From assembly GCF_963678635.1 (NCBI RefSeq), contig NC_087069.1, forward strand, positions 15,720,660 to 15,784,659: a stretch of DNA of 64,000 nt, written 5' to 3'. This document shows positions 11,961 to 23,342 of this stretch, piece by piece. A program made the position numbers and the translations under genes. The stretch comes from Symsagittifera roscoffensis (Eukaryota > Xenacoelomorpha > Acoela > Convolutidae). Numbering within the stretch: position 1 is the stretch's first letter; each line of letters starts with the position of its first letter. The notes under the pieces are model-generated. The model ran no database searches and was not told where the DNA came from. It saw nothing but the letters and a program-made list of their open reading frames with translations.

Positions 11961-12600
11961 CTAAACTTTTTCTTCAGGTGGATGTATTTTATTTGTTGTA
12001 TTTTGATAATTAATTCTCATATTTGAATTTTCTTTAAATTCTTGATTAGTTAAATCTGTTGCGATTTGCTTATTGCCTGATGTTTCGAGATTATCGAAGT
12101 TTTTATTTTTTTGGTAAAAATTCGAATTATTTGGCGTTTCGTATTCATTATTAATCTGAAGCGTTTTTATTGAAAGTGTGTTTTCTGTTTCGCTCTCATC
12201 ATCTGTGGACTCACAATGTATGTGGTTTAACTGTAACTCCAATTTTTCTGTGTTGTCAATATCGCGAGGGCCTGATTGAAATTCTTCACTTGATTGTACT
12301 TGGTTAATTTGCCGTTGAAGTTTAGGTGTACTTTTTTCATGGTTTTGTTGAGAACTTTTATTTTGTTATTTTATAGTTATTGTAAAGTTATTATTTCAAT
12401 TCCTGGAGTTGTCACGTCATCTATTGTGACTGTGTTGCTGTTTGATCTATTGTTTGAATAATTTCGTGATCTTTTATCTGAGTAATGTCTATTTCTATAA
12501 TTTGAATAGTTTCTGTTTCGATTATATGAGGAGTTTCTAGAACGGTCGTTTGAATAATATTCAATTCGAGAAATTGAAAGCGAACAGTTCCTATTACAAT
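11961..12600 (-). pseudogene. Gag C-terminal region: basic RNY-rich segment and acidic tail
   Basis: A minus-strand frame without a start codon at about 12390-12600 is very rich in Arg, Asn, Tyr and Ser, with repeats such as RNRNYSNYRNRHYSDKRS. Such segments suit RNA binding by a nucleocapsid. A separate 93-codon frame (11961-12242) is rich in Asn, Thr, Ser and Glu and looks disordered. Both lie between the zinc-knuckle remnant and the protease remnant, where the gag C-terminus is expected. Confidence 0.5.
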
Positions 12601-12859
12601 TTGAGTAATTACTTTTGTTTGATTTTGATCTTGTTACGTGGTTGTTTCGTTATAGGTTACTTTGACTATAATGTCTGCTATATCTACTTTGTGAGATATT
12701 TTAGGACTTTCTTCGATCTGGAGATCTTCCGCGATAATTGGTTTGGCAATTTGATTGTTCTCTTTAGTTATTATAGTTATCTGGGAGTGGTTTTCCTGAC
12801 TTTTTGTTACTATGGATACTTTTTTGGCAAATTTTGGTCTTTCTTCATAAATTGATAGA

Positions 12860-13492
12860 AAAATTTGTTTGGTTCTCTATGTTTCTGTAGTTTGTTTTAA
12901 TTAATTTGCCGTTTTGGTCGGCATTCATCAATGCTGTGGGCCATAAATACCACAAAAATTACACCATTTTTTGAATGATGGTTTTCCTCTGAAAGTTGGA
13001 TTTTTCTCGTAGATGTCTAAATTTTAGTAAATTTTTACTGCTAATTCAGTGTCAGAGTCAGGAATACTTTTTTATTTGTGTGGACAATTTTTGGATAAAA
13101 TTTACCTATTGTAATTTTAAATTTTCTGTTTTTCTAGTGATTTCAGCTTGTTCTAGTGTATCTACCAAATTTCGAGAATATATATCGGGTTCTCGAATTG
13201 ATGATGACTGTGATGCTCTTTTTTTTGCTCTTTTACGTAGTTGTTGTTTAAGAGTCATCCTTAAGACTTCTGTCTTTTTCTTGTTTTTGTAATCATGCGT
13301 AATGGGGGAATATGCTTTTCTCACTAATGTTTTAATTCTTACTGCGAGTTGTTTAATTGTTTCTATAGAAAGTCTACCAACTTCATTGTATAGAACTCTC
13401 TGGTGTTGTGTATCCCTTTCAAAGTCTAAAATTTTGGAAAACTCCTGTGTGAATCTTTTCCAGTCTGATTTTTTAAATATATATACACACAT
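12860..13492 (-). pseudogene. Gag capsid C-terminal part and broken CCHC zinc knuckle
   Basis: The 128-codon minus-strand frame 13106-13492 is helical and basic (WKRFTQEFSKILDFERD, YNEVGRLSIETIKQLAVRI, LEQAEITRKTENLKLQ), as expected for a gag capsid C-terminal domain. Just after it, 12921-12963 shows the start of a CCHC knuckle (CNFCGIYG); the frame then shifts by one base, so the His and last Cys are out of frame. The knuckle type is typical of Ty3/Gypsy gag. The upstream part is interrupted by a (TA)n microsatellite. Confidence 0.6.
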
Positions 13493-13519
13493 ACATATAT
13501 ATATATATATTTATATATT

Positions 13520-13594
<75 letters not shown>
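13484..13594. repeat. (TA)n microsatellite inside gag
   Basis: A run of TA/AT dinucleotides with a few TTTATA and ACACAC interruptions, ending in a long pure TA tract. It splits the gag remnant. The plus-strand frame 13302-13598 that ends in a Tyr/Ile repeat is only a translation of it. Confidence 0.98.
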
Positions 13595-13595
<1 letters not shown>

Positions 13596-13664
13596 TAAAA
13601 TTGAAAACCAATTTTGGGCTGCGCCATCAAGTGTGGTTTGAATTAGAGCTGTGCATCTATGTAT

Positions 13665-15000
13665 TCAATTTTGATGAAGTGGCGCATTCACTGGTTCACG
13701 TCCTTTATTTAAAATTATATTAGCCGTGACTGCGTTTGAATAATCCTCATCTGAGTTTTCACGATATGTTCCTGTGAAAACTATTAGAGCTGTATCAGAA
13801 GATATTGATGATTCACCCATAAGGTATGGATTCATAGTCATTTGGAGTGATTCTGTGGCAATTGGTAGTTGAGAAAAGTTTGTGAGTTGCGTCTTTGTCA
13901 TTTTATGTTGCTGTAAATAATATGGTAATGGGATTTCATTCTGCATTCGATTTGATTAGTAGCTTTGTGTATTTTTTGGATTATGTGATTGGTAATTATT
14001 ATTATATGATGCTGAGGTTTGTCTTATGGGGAAGGTTTGTCTTGATTGTCGTGTTTATTCATTTAGTGTAAAATGTTCAAAAATATCTGGTTGATAAACA
14101 GGACCTGGTTGGTCAATTTTCAATTTCTTATGTCGTTGATTAATATGAAATTGTCGTTGATTTTGATTGAAATAGTCTACATCTTCTGAATACTGTGATT
14201 GACTTCTTGTTTATTGTTTATTAGCTATGTTTTTTTTGTCGGAAAAATGGAAAACTTTGGCAAACGATCTATTGTATCTTGTTGTTGGCCATTGAATAAA
14301 ATTGAAGGATGTGGTACATGATAATTGTAGTATTGTACGTATGGTTGGTTCGGACTATTTATATGAGTAGGTTTTGTTATTTTCAGTTCGCAAAAAAATT
14401 GTAGTAATGCTCTGAAAAGTTATTTCTATTGGAAGTCTTTTGTTTATTTGTTTGTCGTGATTTCGTTACTGGTCCAAATGTTTGATATTCCATTTGTGCA
14501 TATTTTGGGGCAACAGATGGTTTTTCTGTAGATTGTATTGTTGTCTGAGGAAAATTAGTAATTTTATGTGGTGTTGTAAGTGTGAGATGAATGAGAGAAA
14601 TGCTTTTTTGTGTTAATGATGACATTTTTTCAACTATTTCTTCATTGATAAAATGTGATGAGGTTTAAATAACATGTTGTGTAAGATTTCTTGCTCCATT
14701 AAGGGTTTTTGTGTATTAATGAACGTGGAATTTAAACTTTTATTCCTGTTCTGTCAGTAATTATTGCATTATAAACTGAAGATGTAGCATCAATACTAAG
14801 TGGCGTTATTCTTACATAGTCTGTATGTACAGAAAAATGGCGATTGCTGCACTTGACATATCGGTTGGTATAATAATAGATGAGGAGTGAGACCAATCAG
14901 GGTCCCAAACATAATCTGTTTGATCTGCTAATATTGTTTCGTCGTCTGAACTTTGTGATCAAAAACTTTTTCTTGATGGTGCAAAAAAATTAATATTGTG
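13665..15000 (-). pseudogene. Gag N-terminal region, degenerate
   Basis: Minus-strand frames 13665-13946 (93 codons, LTNFSQLPIATESLQM, SSDTALIVFTGTY) and 14383-14625 (80 codons, QKSISLIHLTLTTPHK, YAQMEYQTFGPV) have plausible protein composition. A further broken frame near 14880-14950 reads ETILADQTDYVWDPDWSH. They lie upstream of the capsid-like part on the same strand. I assign them to gag by position only. No start codon can be chosen with confidence. Confidence 0.4.
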
Positions 15001-17630
15001 GAAAAAATAATCAATTATAGATATAAAACTACAGATAATAGAAAAAACTTCATTTGTGAAAATTGAATTTGCTCTTTGTGAATTCTGATGTTGTATTTTT
15101 TTCCGATTCTCTGACGACGTTTGAGAGTTCTATATCTATATCATCTCTTTGTCTTTGATGTTTCGTTTGGTTTGAATGTGGTGGTAGGATTTCGATTCTG
15201 AATATACCGTATATGAAGTAGTTTTACATATACCTTTGAGATTTTGAACACGAGTTTGTCATTTTATTCTGATTTCAGGAGTTTCCTGTTGACATGGACA
15301 ACTTTTTTTTCGAATAAATTTAAAACTTAAATGTGACAAAATTGTACTTGTCCTGGAACGGGATCACTTTGTGGATAGATAACAAATGAAAGTATTGAGT
15401 TATCATCTAATTTTTTGTCGTATTCGATCATTTTTGGTATCTTAAAATTGTTAGTGTGTATTTTTCCATGAGTCTTATTGGTTGTTTTCAGTTGTACAGT
15501 CCCGCCGATTTATTAATGTATGAATTTCTAATTCTACGTTTTCCTTCAATTGCTGATGGTGATTTAGCTTCTGAGTCAGAAAAATGTTTTTGATTTTCCA
15601 TCGGGCTATTTTATTTGTTGAACCTTTCAGGTCTTGAGTTTCCTCTATTATATTTGCTGCTGAACCTGAAACTGCGTTTTGTCTTTTTGAAAATCGTTTT
15701 TTGATGATTTGTTTTTGTCTTGTTATTATTGTATTTTTTCGTGTTTGTTAGTTTGATCTGATATGTTCTTTTGTTTGTCTGTGTGGTGTGATCACAAGAT
15801 CATATCTTTCGTTTTCAATTAAATAATTGTGTAAAATGATTGTTTGCTTACTGCCTAGATTAAATCTTGAGATAAGATTCAGGATGATGAGTGCAATACT
15901 TGGGGGTTAGAGTTTCTATTTTCCTAAACTCTTAGTTTATACGGTTTTTGTGTTGTTATCTTAACTTGGAGCAGGGAAAGTATGTCATTCGTGAGAAAAA
16001 TTTCTTACTTTTTTGTGACTAGGTTTTAAAATATGATGAAATTAATTAATCTTTTGAATTGTGATCGAGGGCTGGAGAATTGTAAATCAATCCAAAAGGT
16101 TCAGGTATAGTTAGAACACAAGTACATCGTTAGGTACTATTCAATTGTCCCTAGCGTTTTTAGCCTGAATCTTTTGAGAGGTAGTGCTTAAGTGAAGGAT
16201 GAAAAACCGAAGTTCTTCGCTGTCTATCTTAAATAGAATGGTTAGTTGTTCAAAAAATTTGTTTTAATCCTGGGTCTTTGTAAGGAGGGTTGAAAAGTGA
16301 GTCGACTTTTGAGGTCGTTAGACACTTTAACTTATGGGATGGGAAGAGCAAGATTGTTCTGATTGATTCAAGGGAAGCCTTGATGATAAAAAATTTAGGG
16401 AAACGAAGTTTAATTTAAGTGAAATTAAAAATCCGAGGAAAACTTTGATGATCTGTTTATGATATAAAAGTGAATTTTTGAAAAGCAAGTATAAGCCTTG
16501 ATAAAGTGTTATGTAAATTTTTAAGTTCGAGAAGGTTTTTAAAGGTTTAGATGATGTTATTTTCTTAAATTTTGTTTTTTTTTGTTCTAGATGACAAAAG
16601 TGGGATGTCTAAGAGATGATTTGTAGTTAATTTTACTAAAACTAATAATAAATTTTCATACTAACTAATTTTTGTATTTTTTCTTCAATATAGTATTTAA
16701 TCAAAAGTTTTACTGCCGATTTTGGAAAGAATGACTGGTGCATCCTTTTATCAGTCGTTTTATTTAAATAGTGTGTGTAGCACCAAATAGGTTCTTGAAG
16801 GAATATCCTTCAAATGATTTTCATGCTGATAAATGAAACTTTAATTTTAATGCACTAAGTATTCGAAACACAAATACTTGTTCCAGTTTTCGTCGTACTA
16901 TCATACTATAGATCGGTCTGTCTCTAGTTTGTTGATTAAGTGTTGATCTCAGTCTTCGTGCAATACCTGGTATTTCGTCTATTGTTTGAAATAATTGCAT
17001 AGAATCATCGAGACGAAGAGATATTTTTAAAAAATATATCTAATCCAGCTAACATTTTGCAATTTTACAGTTTTCGAATTCTAATCGCTAACTCTATATT
17101 AGTTGAGCTCTTGTTCGAGACTTTTGGTCGCACCAGATGAGTTATGTATTATGTACTGTACTCATAGAAAAATTTCAGACAAGGTACATCGTCTCTTTGT
17201 CACGCTATCCTTTTTTCGGCCGGAGAGTTCTAAGTCTAATACCAATCTTAATCCTACTCTTAAGTATCCTAGACTCAATAGATCTGGTGTTTACTAGTCT
17301 TTGCGAATTATTTCTTGGAGTTTATCCAGAAAGAGAACAACGGTCGTCTAAGATTTCTTCAAATTGTTCTGGAGCTGAAACTACAAGTAATTTCAACACT
17401 TATAAATAAATTTGAATGTTAGTGATGGAATATGATTGGTAAGTTAGTAATATTTATAGAGATAGTTTTATCATTAATAAAATTGACTTACAAATACTAG
17501 TTTAGAACTGGTTCCAGGAGTGAAAGCTTAAATAACCATAACCGGAGGACGGTTTTTTTTTTTTTACAAATAGAACCAAAAATCATGTTCCTGCTATACA
17601 TTTTTTATGCAGTAATGAAAATCCCCCTGA
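15000..17630. other. No gene recognised; presumed 5' flank or LTR of Gypsy copy 1, then unique AT-rich DNA
   Basis: I see only short frames. By position 15-16.7 kb may hold the 5' leader and LTR of copy 1, but I found no matching pair of terminal repeats and no convincing primer-binding site. The frames at 17103-17297 and 17137-17409 overlap each other and have no recognisable content. A T9-10 run lies at about 17553. Confidence 0.4.
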
Positions 17631-17972
17631 AAATATTAAAACGTTGTTAAGAATTGAAAATTTCAAATTTTATTTTTCGAGGACTTCTAATGAAAATGAG
17701 GGGGAAGGGTGTAAAAAAGCCGTTATTTCATAATTCTTTACCAGTTTTAATCTTGTTTTTACTTCGTCAGGAGCCCCAAAAATGAGGCCTTACCAGAGAA
17801 TTAATCATCTGAAAAGAATATCTGCCAGCCATACAAAACAATCAATGTCCCATCCATTTTGTTTCCACATGCAGAGGTAATTAAAAAAATTTCTCAAGCA
17901 ATAAATTTCATCAAGAAAAAATTGCAAAAGTTAAATTTTCTGATAAAATACAAGCCGAATTACTCTTGCGAA

Positions 17973-18127
17973 AATGTACCCTTAATTAAAACCGCCTCAA
18001 ATACCGTACGAAAACCGCTCGAACCGCTCATTTTGAAGCTAGATTTTGAGCGCAATTGTCTAAAAAAAACGCACAAACCGCTCAAAATCTTGCTTCAAAT
18101 TAGGGTGAAAAATCTCGACTCGGGTAA
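17973..18127. repeat. Short GAGCGGTTT-family foldback insertion
   Basis: The block starts at ACCCTTAATTAAAACCGC and ends CTCGACTCGGGT, so both outer ends are ACCC-type inverted ends. Inside are repeats of ACCGCTC in both orientations and the string TTTTGAAGC(A)AGATTTTGAGCG shared with 55190-55260. The corresponding place in A' (about 52500) lacks it, so it is a likely insertion after the A/A' duplication. Confidence 0.55.
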
Positions 18128-19251
18128 TTTTCAGCTGGAAACTAGTGACTGAAAATTTTTTTTGCAGATCCTTCGTTTTTGTTGATATATAAAAACCGAA
18201 AACGTGAAACTATGACATCATCGACGAGCTATGATAGTCAACATTTAACACCGGATTAACTGAAAAAAAAAGTGGACGACTCTGACTATTATCAAACGAA
18301 TACGAGCTTATTACCGGCTTTATTTTAGGAAATAAGGACCATCTCATCTAGAGGTATGATCATCTCTGAGCAGTTATGTCCATGCCATGTGCAACCTACG
18401 ACCACCTTTCAAACATATATGATCTTGCCATGTACAGGTATGATCAATTCTGAGGCAAGTATGGTCATGTCTGACCTCCAGATCTGAGCGTATCTGAACT
18501 AATCATGGTTGTTCCAGGTCTAATTCAGGTCTGTGGAAACAAAAAAGCTAAACATTTGACGCAGAGATCACCATGTTTGACTTTATTATGATCAGGTAAT
18601 ATTTTGAAATTTAGATGCAGTATGAACTGGACGTTGCAATGATTGTTCAATAGAAGTTTTTTTTTCTAATTCCTGCTGTTTTCTCTCATGGAGAAGAAAA
18701 ATTGGCTATTTTTAAAATTACAAAGCTAGATTTTCAATGAACTTGTGCAGCAAATTAAATTAACCAAAATAAAATCAAAATTGAATCATGCCTCTCTGTA
18801 AAAACTTAGGTCAGAGCTTCTTCAATGATTTCATTTAATGTGCATTTTATTTTGAGACCTTTTCCCTTTTAGCCCCTAGAAGTAACAAAAAATTATACAC
18901 CACCGAGCAGTTATTTTTGTATTATGAGTGGTCGAATTTTCAGTGGGGCGACCGAGATTCAATACTATCTACAATCCCGAAAGAGTTAGCTGTTTGCAAA
19001 TATTCTGTAATGTATTATGTTGCTTGCCCCTTCTGTGTACTGCTCGTAAGGCTGTCTACCTAATCTACTCGATACAATCGCAAGAATTTCCAATGATAAA
19101 TTAAGTTTTGATGACTATAAGTCCAATTACAGAAGACTCTGAGTGGCCAGGATATAATCTAATAATCCAATCCAAAGGAAAGGGCCCGCGATTTTTCGGC
19201 CGAATTGCCTAATTGCTATTATTTTCCAACTATCTCCCCTAACACTAAACT

Positions 19252-19255
<4 letters not shown>

Positions 19256-19300
<45 letters not shown>
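19256..19300. repeat. (CT)n microsatellite
   Basis: About 45 bp of pure CT repeat. The plus-strand frame 19205-19408 with a Leu/Ser run is a translation of it. Confidence 0.98.
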
Positions 19301-19302
<2 letters not shown>

Positions 19303-20899
19303 AGAATCTCTGATGAGAACCAATTATCTGCTATTTCTGCTACAATTGTTCTCTCACTCTGAGAACCAACTACTCAATTCGCTAGCAAAAATTGTTCTCT
19401 CTAACTAACTGAGAACCAACTACTCTTAATAGTAGCTAACTACAGTTCTGACTCTTAAAGGCTTTCCGGTACCATCCAATTCCTTATCTTTTGTTAAATT
19501 TAGTTTCAGTTAAGTCACGCCATTCCCCATCAGTCCCGACATCCGCTTAAATCATTCGTTCGCACATGTTTAAGACTATATCCTTCCCAGTCAACTCTGC
19601 CACGTGCCAAGTTGGCTTTATTTTATCAATCTTTTCACGCTTATTACATACCCGGTATGCGGTAGGTGTCACAATTTGACCAAGCTAATGATTGTCTTAC
19701 GATTCTAATCAGCTAATTTCTGACCTCAGTGACTTCAGCCCTCGAGTTCAACTCAGCATCCAAACCATGCTATGTTTACTCAGTGACCACCTGAAGGTCT
19801 TTATTTTAATTATCCCGTAAACGTTCCGACCTCCCAAGGGTAGGTGGAGACCCTCTTGATGGTAGCTTAATCATTCCAAGCATCTAAAAATTCGATGGGT
19901 ATTCTATTTCAATCCCGACCTTCTAGCTATCAGGGGAACGTAGTTTGTCTATTAGGGGTCAACTCAAAGCAAAAATTCACCTCCGGGAAGCCAAGTTAAT
20001 TCCCCGTCCGTTCATACTATATAGGAGACTTAGTTCTCATGCCGCGGTCACGGTCATATTACTTTCAATTTCTTCTGGGACTACTTTTCTTTAATTTAGT
20101 TGAATTTCTATTACTAGACCATTCGCCAAGCTAAACTGAACCCAATCTTTACCAAGTGCAATTTTAATTAACTCTATAACCGCAAAGTTGTACTATAAAT
20201 GTATATGGCTATCATCTTCTGCTCTAGTTCCCAATGTATTATTTTTCCTCCCAATTTTAGCAGGGTGACCCTTTCTCAATTCCAGGCGTTGGGCTGGGTA
20301 ATACGCCACTTTCCGGTGTTTATCTCGGGGTTTTCTATGCAATTTTGAGGTAAAGACGCCCAAAGGTCAATTTGGTGTCACCCAGGGGTCAACCGGGGTC
20401 AAAATTTTATATTTGGATTCAAAAAAGGCTATTAACACCGGAAGGAGTTGCCGGAGGGTTTTCACTCACGAGGGTTTATTTTTCGGAGTTTGTATCTTAT
20501 GTCGATTGATACAGTGAAACCATTATGCCACCATTGCATTATGCCACTATTGCATATTTCCGGTCTAAGGGGGTAAGTTTTTTTCTAATGCTAATAAATT
20601 GCGGTCCAGTCGTTGGAAGTGGTCCAAATTATGATACGAGATGTATGTTGCCATTACCCATCATCCCTTCAAGTTTCAGCTCCCTGTGATCATTGTAGAA
20701 TCGACTTCTGGAAGTTAGGGGTGGGATTGTTTAATTAGGGCATAAATCCAGAAGTGGGAATCTTAGGGGTCTGGGGTTCCAAACTTGAGCTTCCCTCAAC
20801 TAGGCCTACAACATATTAAAGTTTGAGCCTAAAACCGCCACTAGTTTTAGAGTTCTGTTAAGGTCATTTACACTTCCCGGGGATTTACTCTTGCGCCCT

Positions 20900-20915
20900 C
20901 CCCCCCCCCCCCCCC
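20900..20915. repeat. Poly-C run
   Basis: A 16-base C homopolymer in otherwise mixed sequence. It is one of three such runs in the window (also 23321-23342 on G and 47258-47278 on C), each prone to length error in sequencing. Confidence 0.95.
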
Positions 20916-21260
20916 AAGAGTGGTCTGAGGGGTCCCGTTTTTCTTATGCCCGGATCAAATCATCTCTAGTATCGCTCCTCTGAATTTCATAACATTAGTT
21001 TCCTTAGTTCAGAATGGGGGGTTCGCCGATAATAACGGCAGCTTTTGTTTTTGAATCAGTTTTTTTTTGCGTCAGTTTTCAATCAATCTCGAGTCTTTTA
21101 AAAATTAATTCACGTCAGTATCAAAACAGTCCAATTTAAAATCAAAAATATTTTTGATAAGCAGCAACATTTTCTGATGTACGTTCTATTGTTTTTTTCT
21201 CATCCTTGTTTGTGTGTTGTTTTTTTTTACCGAAAATTTTGGTCTCTGGCGAAAACTTTT

Positions 21261-22249
21261 TTAATGACTAAAATACTGAAAAAATTCCAAAATTTGTTGA
21301 TGAATATGTCCATATCGGGCCGTAATGACAGCTCGAATACGGATAGGCATAAAGTTGTTGAGTCTTCTCAAAGCAGTTTGGATGCTGATATCCATTTTTT
21401 TTGGCAAACTCCAGTTCAAAACTGTAGTCTGATTAGGCCGATATTGTCTGACTGCCTGTTTGAAATAGTCAAACAGCGGATCTATTGGACTCAAGTCTGT
21501 TAAAAGCGAGAGTGATCATAACCGCGTTCTATCTTTGCAAGAAAACAAAAATTTCCTTGTTTCTTGCAAGCACCGGAGAAAAGCATTGGCAATTTTCATA
21601 GTTTTAGAGTCTCCACGGAGCATTCTAATAGCCTGTTTTCCACCTTTCTTTAGATAAACTAGATCTTTCTGATGCTAGCACGAAGCAACATGCGATTCAT
21701 CAAAGACAAACCAAATAATCTTGTTCACAATTGAATTATGTTGCTCATAATTTTTTTCAGTGTAACCGCTTAGAATGTTTCGCGTTTTTACCATGCTAAT
21801 TTACGTTTTCGCTTCAACGTATATTTATACACAGCGAGCAGAGAGTTGTAAGATATGCAATGAACCCAAAGGAACGTAACAATTTTCAAGTTTTGAAATT
21901 CAAATTTGAAAATATATTTATTGTTTTTGAGCGCTTTATGATTGAGGCATTGGTTTATCAAATACACTCTAAATGAGATACCTGGATAGTAAGGTAAAAT
22001 TCTTATTCCACTAAGAAACCTGAAACAAAAAGTCACTTTTGGGAATGAGAAGCAGATAATTGAGAATGCCTTCTGCTTCTCAATGCAGACTGTTGGATAG
22101 TTTGGATAACTTTTTTTAGGAGTGGAAAATACGGAACTTAAGAAGAATTCAGAAATCAACCAGCAAAAAATCAAACCTGAGCGTGAACAAATTTTGAGAC
22201 TACCTCTCATAAAATTTTCATGACCTATAGATTTCTTCATTACATGCAT
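21261..22249 (-). pseudogene. Tc1/mariner-type transposase remnant (copy in segment A)
   Basis: The minus-strand frame 21261-21494 (77 aa) resembles the C-terminus of Tc1-family transposases. DLSPIDPLFDYFKQAVRQY corresponds to the family SPDLNPIE..W stretch that precedes the third acidic catalytic residue, and MPIRIRAVITARYGHI corresponds to the closing MP-R--AVI-A-GG-T segment. Upstream on the same strand KIIWFVFDESH (about 21690-21720) fits the second catalytic Asp region. Between them the frame is broken by stops and shifts. A 153-codon open frame at 21788-22249 covers the more N-terminal part but may not be the coding frame. A homologous, equally decayed copy lies at 49228-50290. Confidence 0.6.
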
Positions 22250-22389
22250 TGCTTTTCATCCTGGGCGACTTTGAAAACACCTCTTCAAAACACGTTTAAA
22301 CGTAACTGAACCTAAAATACTTAACAGAGAAAGTAAATGATTTTTGCCATTTCTCAAAGTAAGACATCCTATAAATTTTTATGCCCATC

Positions 22390-22520
22390 AAAGTGTTGTG
22401 CTTTTCTCAGTACAACAACTTTACAACTTTGAACATGTTGTAAAGTTGTTGTACTAATTCAAAGTGTTGTGCTTTTCTCAGTACAACAACAAAAATATAC
22501 AACTTTGAACATGTTTTTTG
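22390..22520. repeat. Perfect 17-bp hairpin inside a 71-bp direct repeat
   Basis: The arm GTACAACAACTTTACAA (22410-22426) is the exact reverse complement of 22438-22454, with an 11-base loop. The 30-base string beginning AAAGTGTTGTGCTTTTC at 22390 recurs exactly at 22461, and ACAACTTTGAACATGTT recurs at about 22500. It lies in the A-specific insertion 22370-23830. Confidence 0.9.
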
Positions 22521-22984
22521 TCTTTAGAAATAGTTTTTATTCCATCACTTTGCGTACCAGATGTGAAAGTAGGAATACTCTTTGCACTAATTTTTTCTGA
22601 TTTTCGATTAACCCTGAGGCACTTTTTCCTCGATCCTCCCCCACCTCACATAAGCATCAGTTTTATGAAGATCAAATATGTTTTCATGGCCTAATTAGTT
22701 CGCGAGCCAATTTTTTTTTTCGGATAACACGAACAAAACTTCACTAGTAAAAGTTTTAATGTGCGTTGAAAAGAAAAATAACCAGAATTGGGGGTTTTTT
22801 CAAATAATCAGCGTCCATTTTTTTGATTTTGAATAAATTAATGTTAAAAATTGTCGCGGCTGTTACTAAAGATTCGATTTGGTGTCGTTCTGGAGTAGTT
22901 TAAGATGGCTTTGAAACTAATATGTAATTGCATTAAGTTTTGCGGTCGGTCAGCAAAAATTGGATATCCCAAAATTGTAGCAAA

Positions 22985-23190
22985 ATAGTACACTCTCTAA
23001 CTCTCGTTTGCTTTCCTTCTCCCAATAGTGGAAAAAGGGGAGGGGTGAACACCTTTGTCTCTCAGGAGTTTGGACACCTCAAAAAGTATCCTTTGGGTGG
23101 GTGGGGTCCAAACTTATGAGAGACGAAGGCTTCCCCCTCCCCTTATTGCACTACTGGGGTAGGGGAATTCTGTGAGGGTTAGAGAGGGGG
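22985..23190. repeat. Imperfect palindrome of about 200 bp (foldback element)
   Basis: CTCTCTAAC near 22993 pairs with GTTAGAGAG near 23179. Inside, CCCAATAGTGGAAAAAGGGG pairs imperfectly with CCCCTTATTGCACTACTGGG, and TTTGTCTCTCAGGAGTTTGG with CCAAACTTATGAGAGACGAA. The centre is near 23085. No coding content is seen. It looks like a MITE or other foldback insertion in segment A. Confidence 0.7.
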
Positions 23191-23320
23191 GAACTTAGCG
23201 AGATAGAGTGAAATTAATATGAAGAAATCACAAACATCATTAGAAAACAATGTCAACTATTTTTCACAGATTTAAAAAATTGTATCTAATACAATCAGGG
23301 CAGATCTGGGCTTTTCTCGA

Positions 23321-23342
23321 GGGGGGGGGGGGGGGGGGGGGG
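23321..23342. repeat. Poly-G run
   Basis: A 22-base G homopolymer preceded by CTTTTCTCGA. The 500 bases after it hold nothing I recognise apart from a near-repeat of ATCAATTTTATTTCCAAATA at 23620-23660. Confidence 0.95.

Larger units (their letters stand above)
1..15000 (-). mobile_element. Degenerate, internally rearranged Ty3/Gypsy-type LTR retrotransposon (copy 1)
   Basis: Reading the minus strand from about 15 kb down to 1 gives, in order, gag-like frames, a CCHC zinc-knuckle remnant, a retropepsin-like motif, reverse transcriptase with YLDD, RNase H, a spacer and integrase. The order RT-RNaseH-integrase is that of Ty3/Gypsy elements. Stops and frameshifts are frequent throughout, so this copy is dead. 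It is also scrambled: a 1.3-kb segment is tandemly quadrupled, the integrase region is duplicated, and a second RT-RNase H follows the integrase. The right boundary (5' LTR) was not found; gag similarity fades near 15 kb. The left end runs off the window. Confidence 0.85.
18970..21030. other. A-specific insertion of unknown type, less AT-rich than its surroundings
   Basis: This stretch interrupts the A/A' homology and has visibly more G and C than its flanks. It contains a CT microsatellite, repeated GAGAACCAACTACTC strings (about 19358 and 19411, with a variant at 19316), a near-duplicated TGCCACCATTGCATTATGCCACTATTGCAT (about 20525-20555) and a C16 run at 20900-20915. No long frame is recognisable. 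It could be a solo LTR or a non-autonomous element; I did not find matching ends. Confidence 0.4.

Noticed and set aside
13302-13598. 98-codon plus-strand frame
   Set aside because: Its second half is a translation of the TA microsatellite and the first half is antisense to gag.
21788-22249. Independent 153-aa gene on the minus strand
   Set aside because: It lies within the Tc1 relic, is hydrophobic with many Phe/Ser, and its counterpart in A' is broken; probably a chance frame over the decayed transposase.
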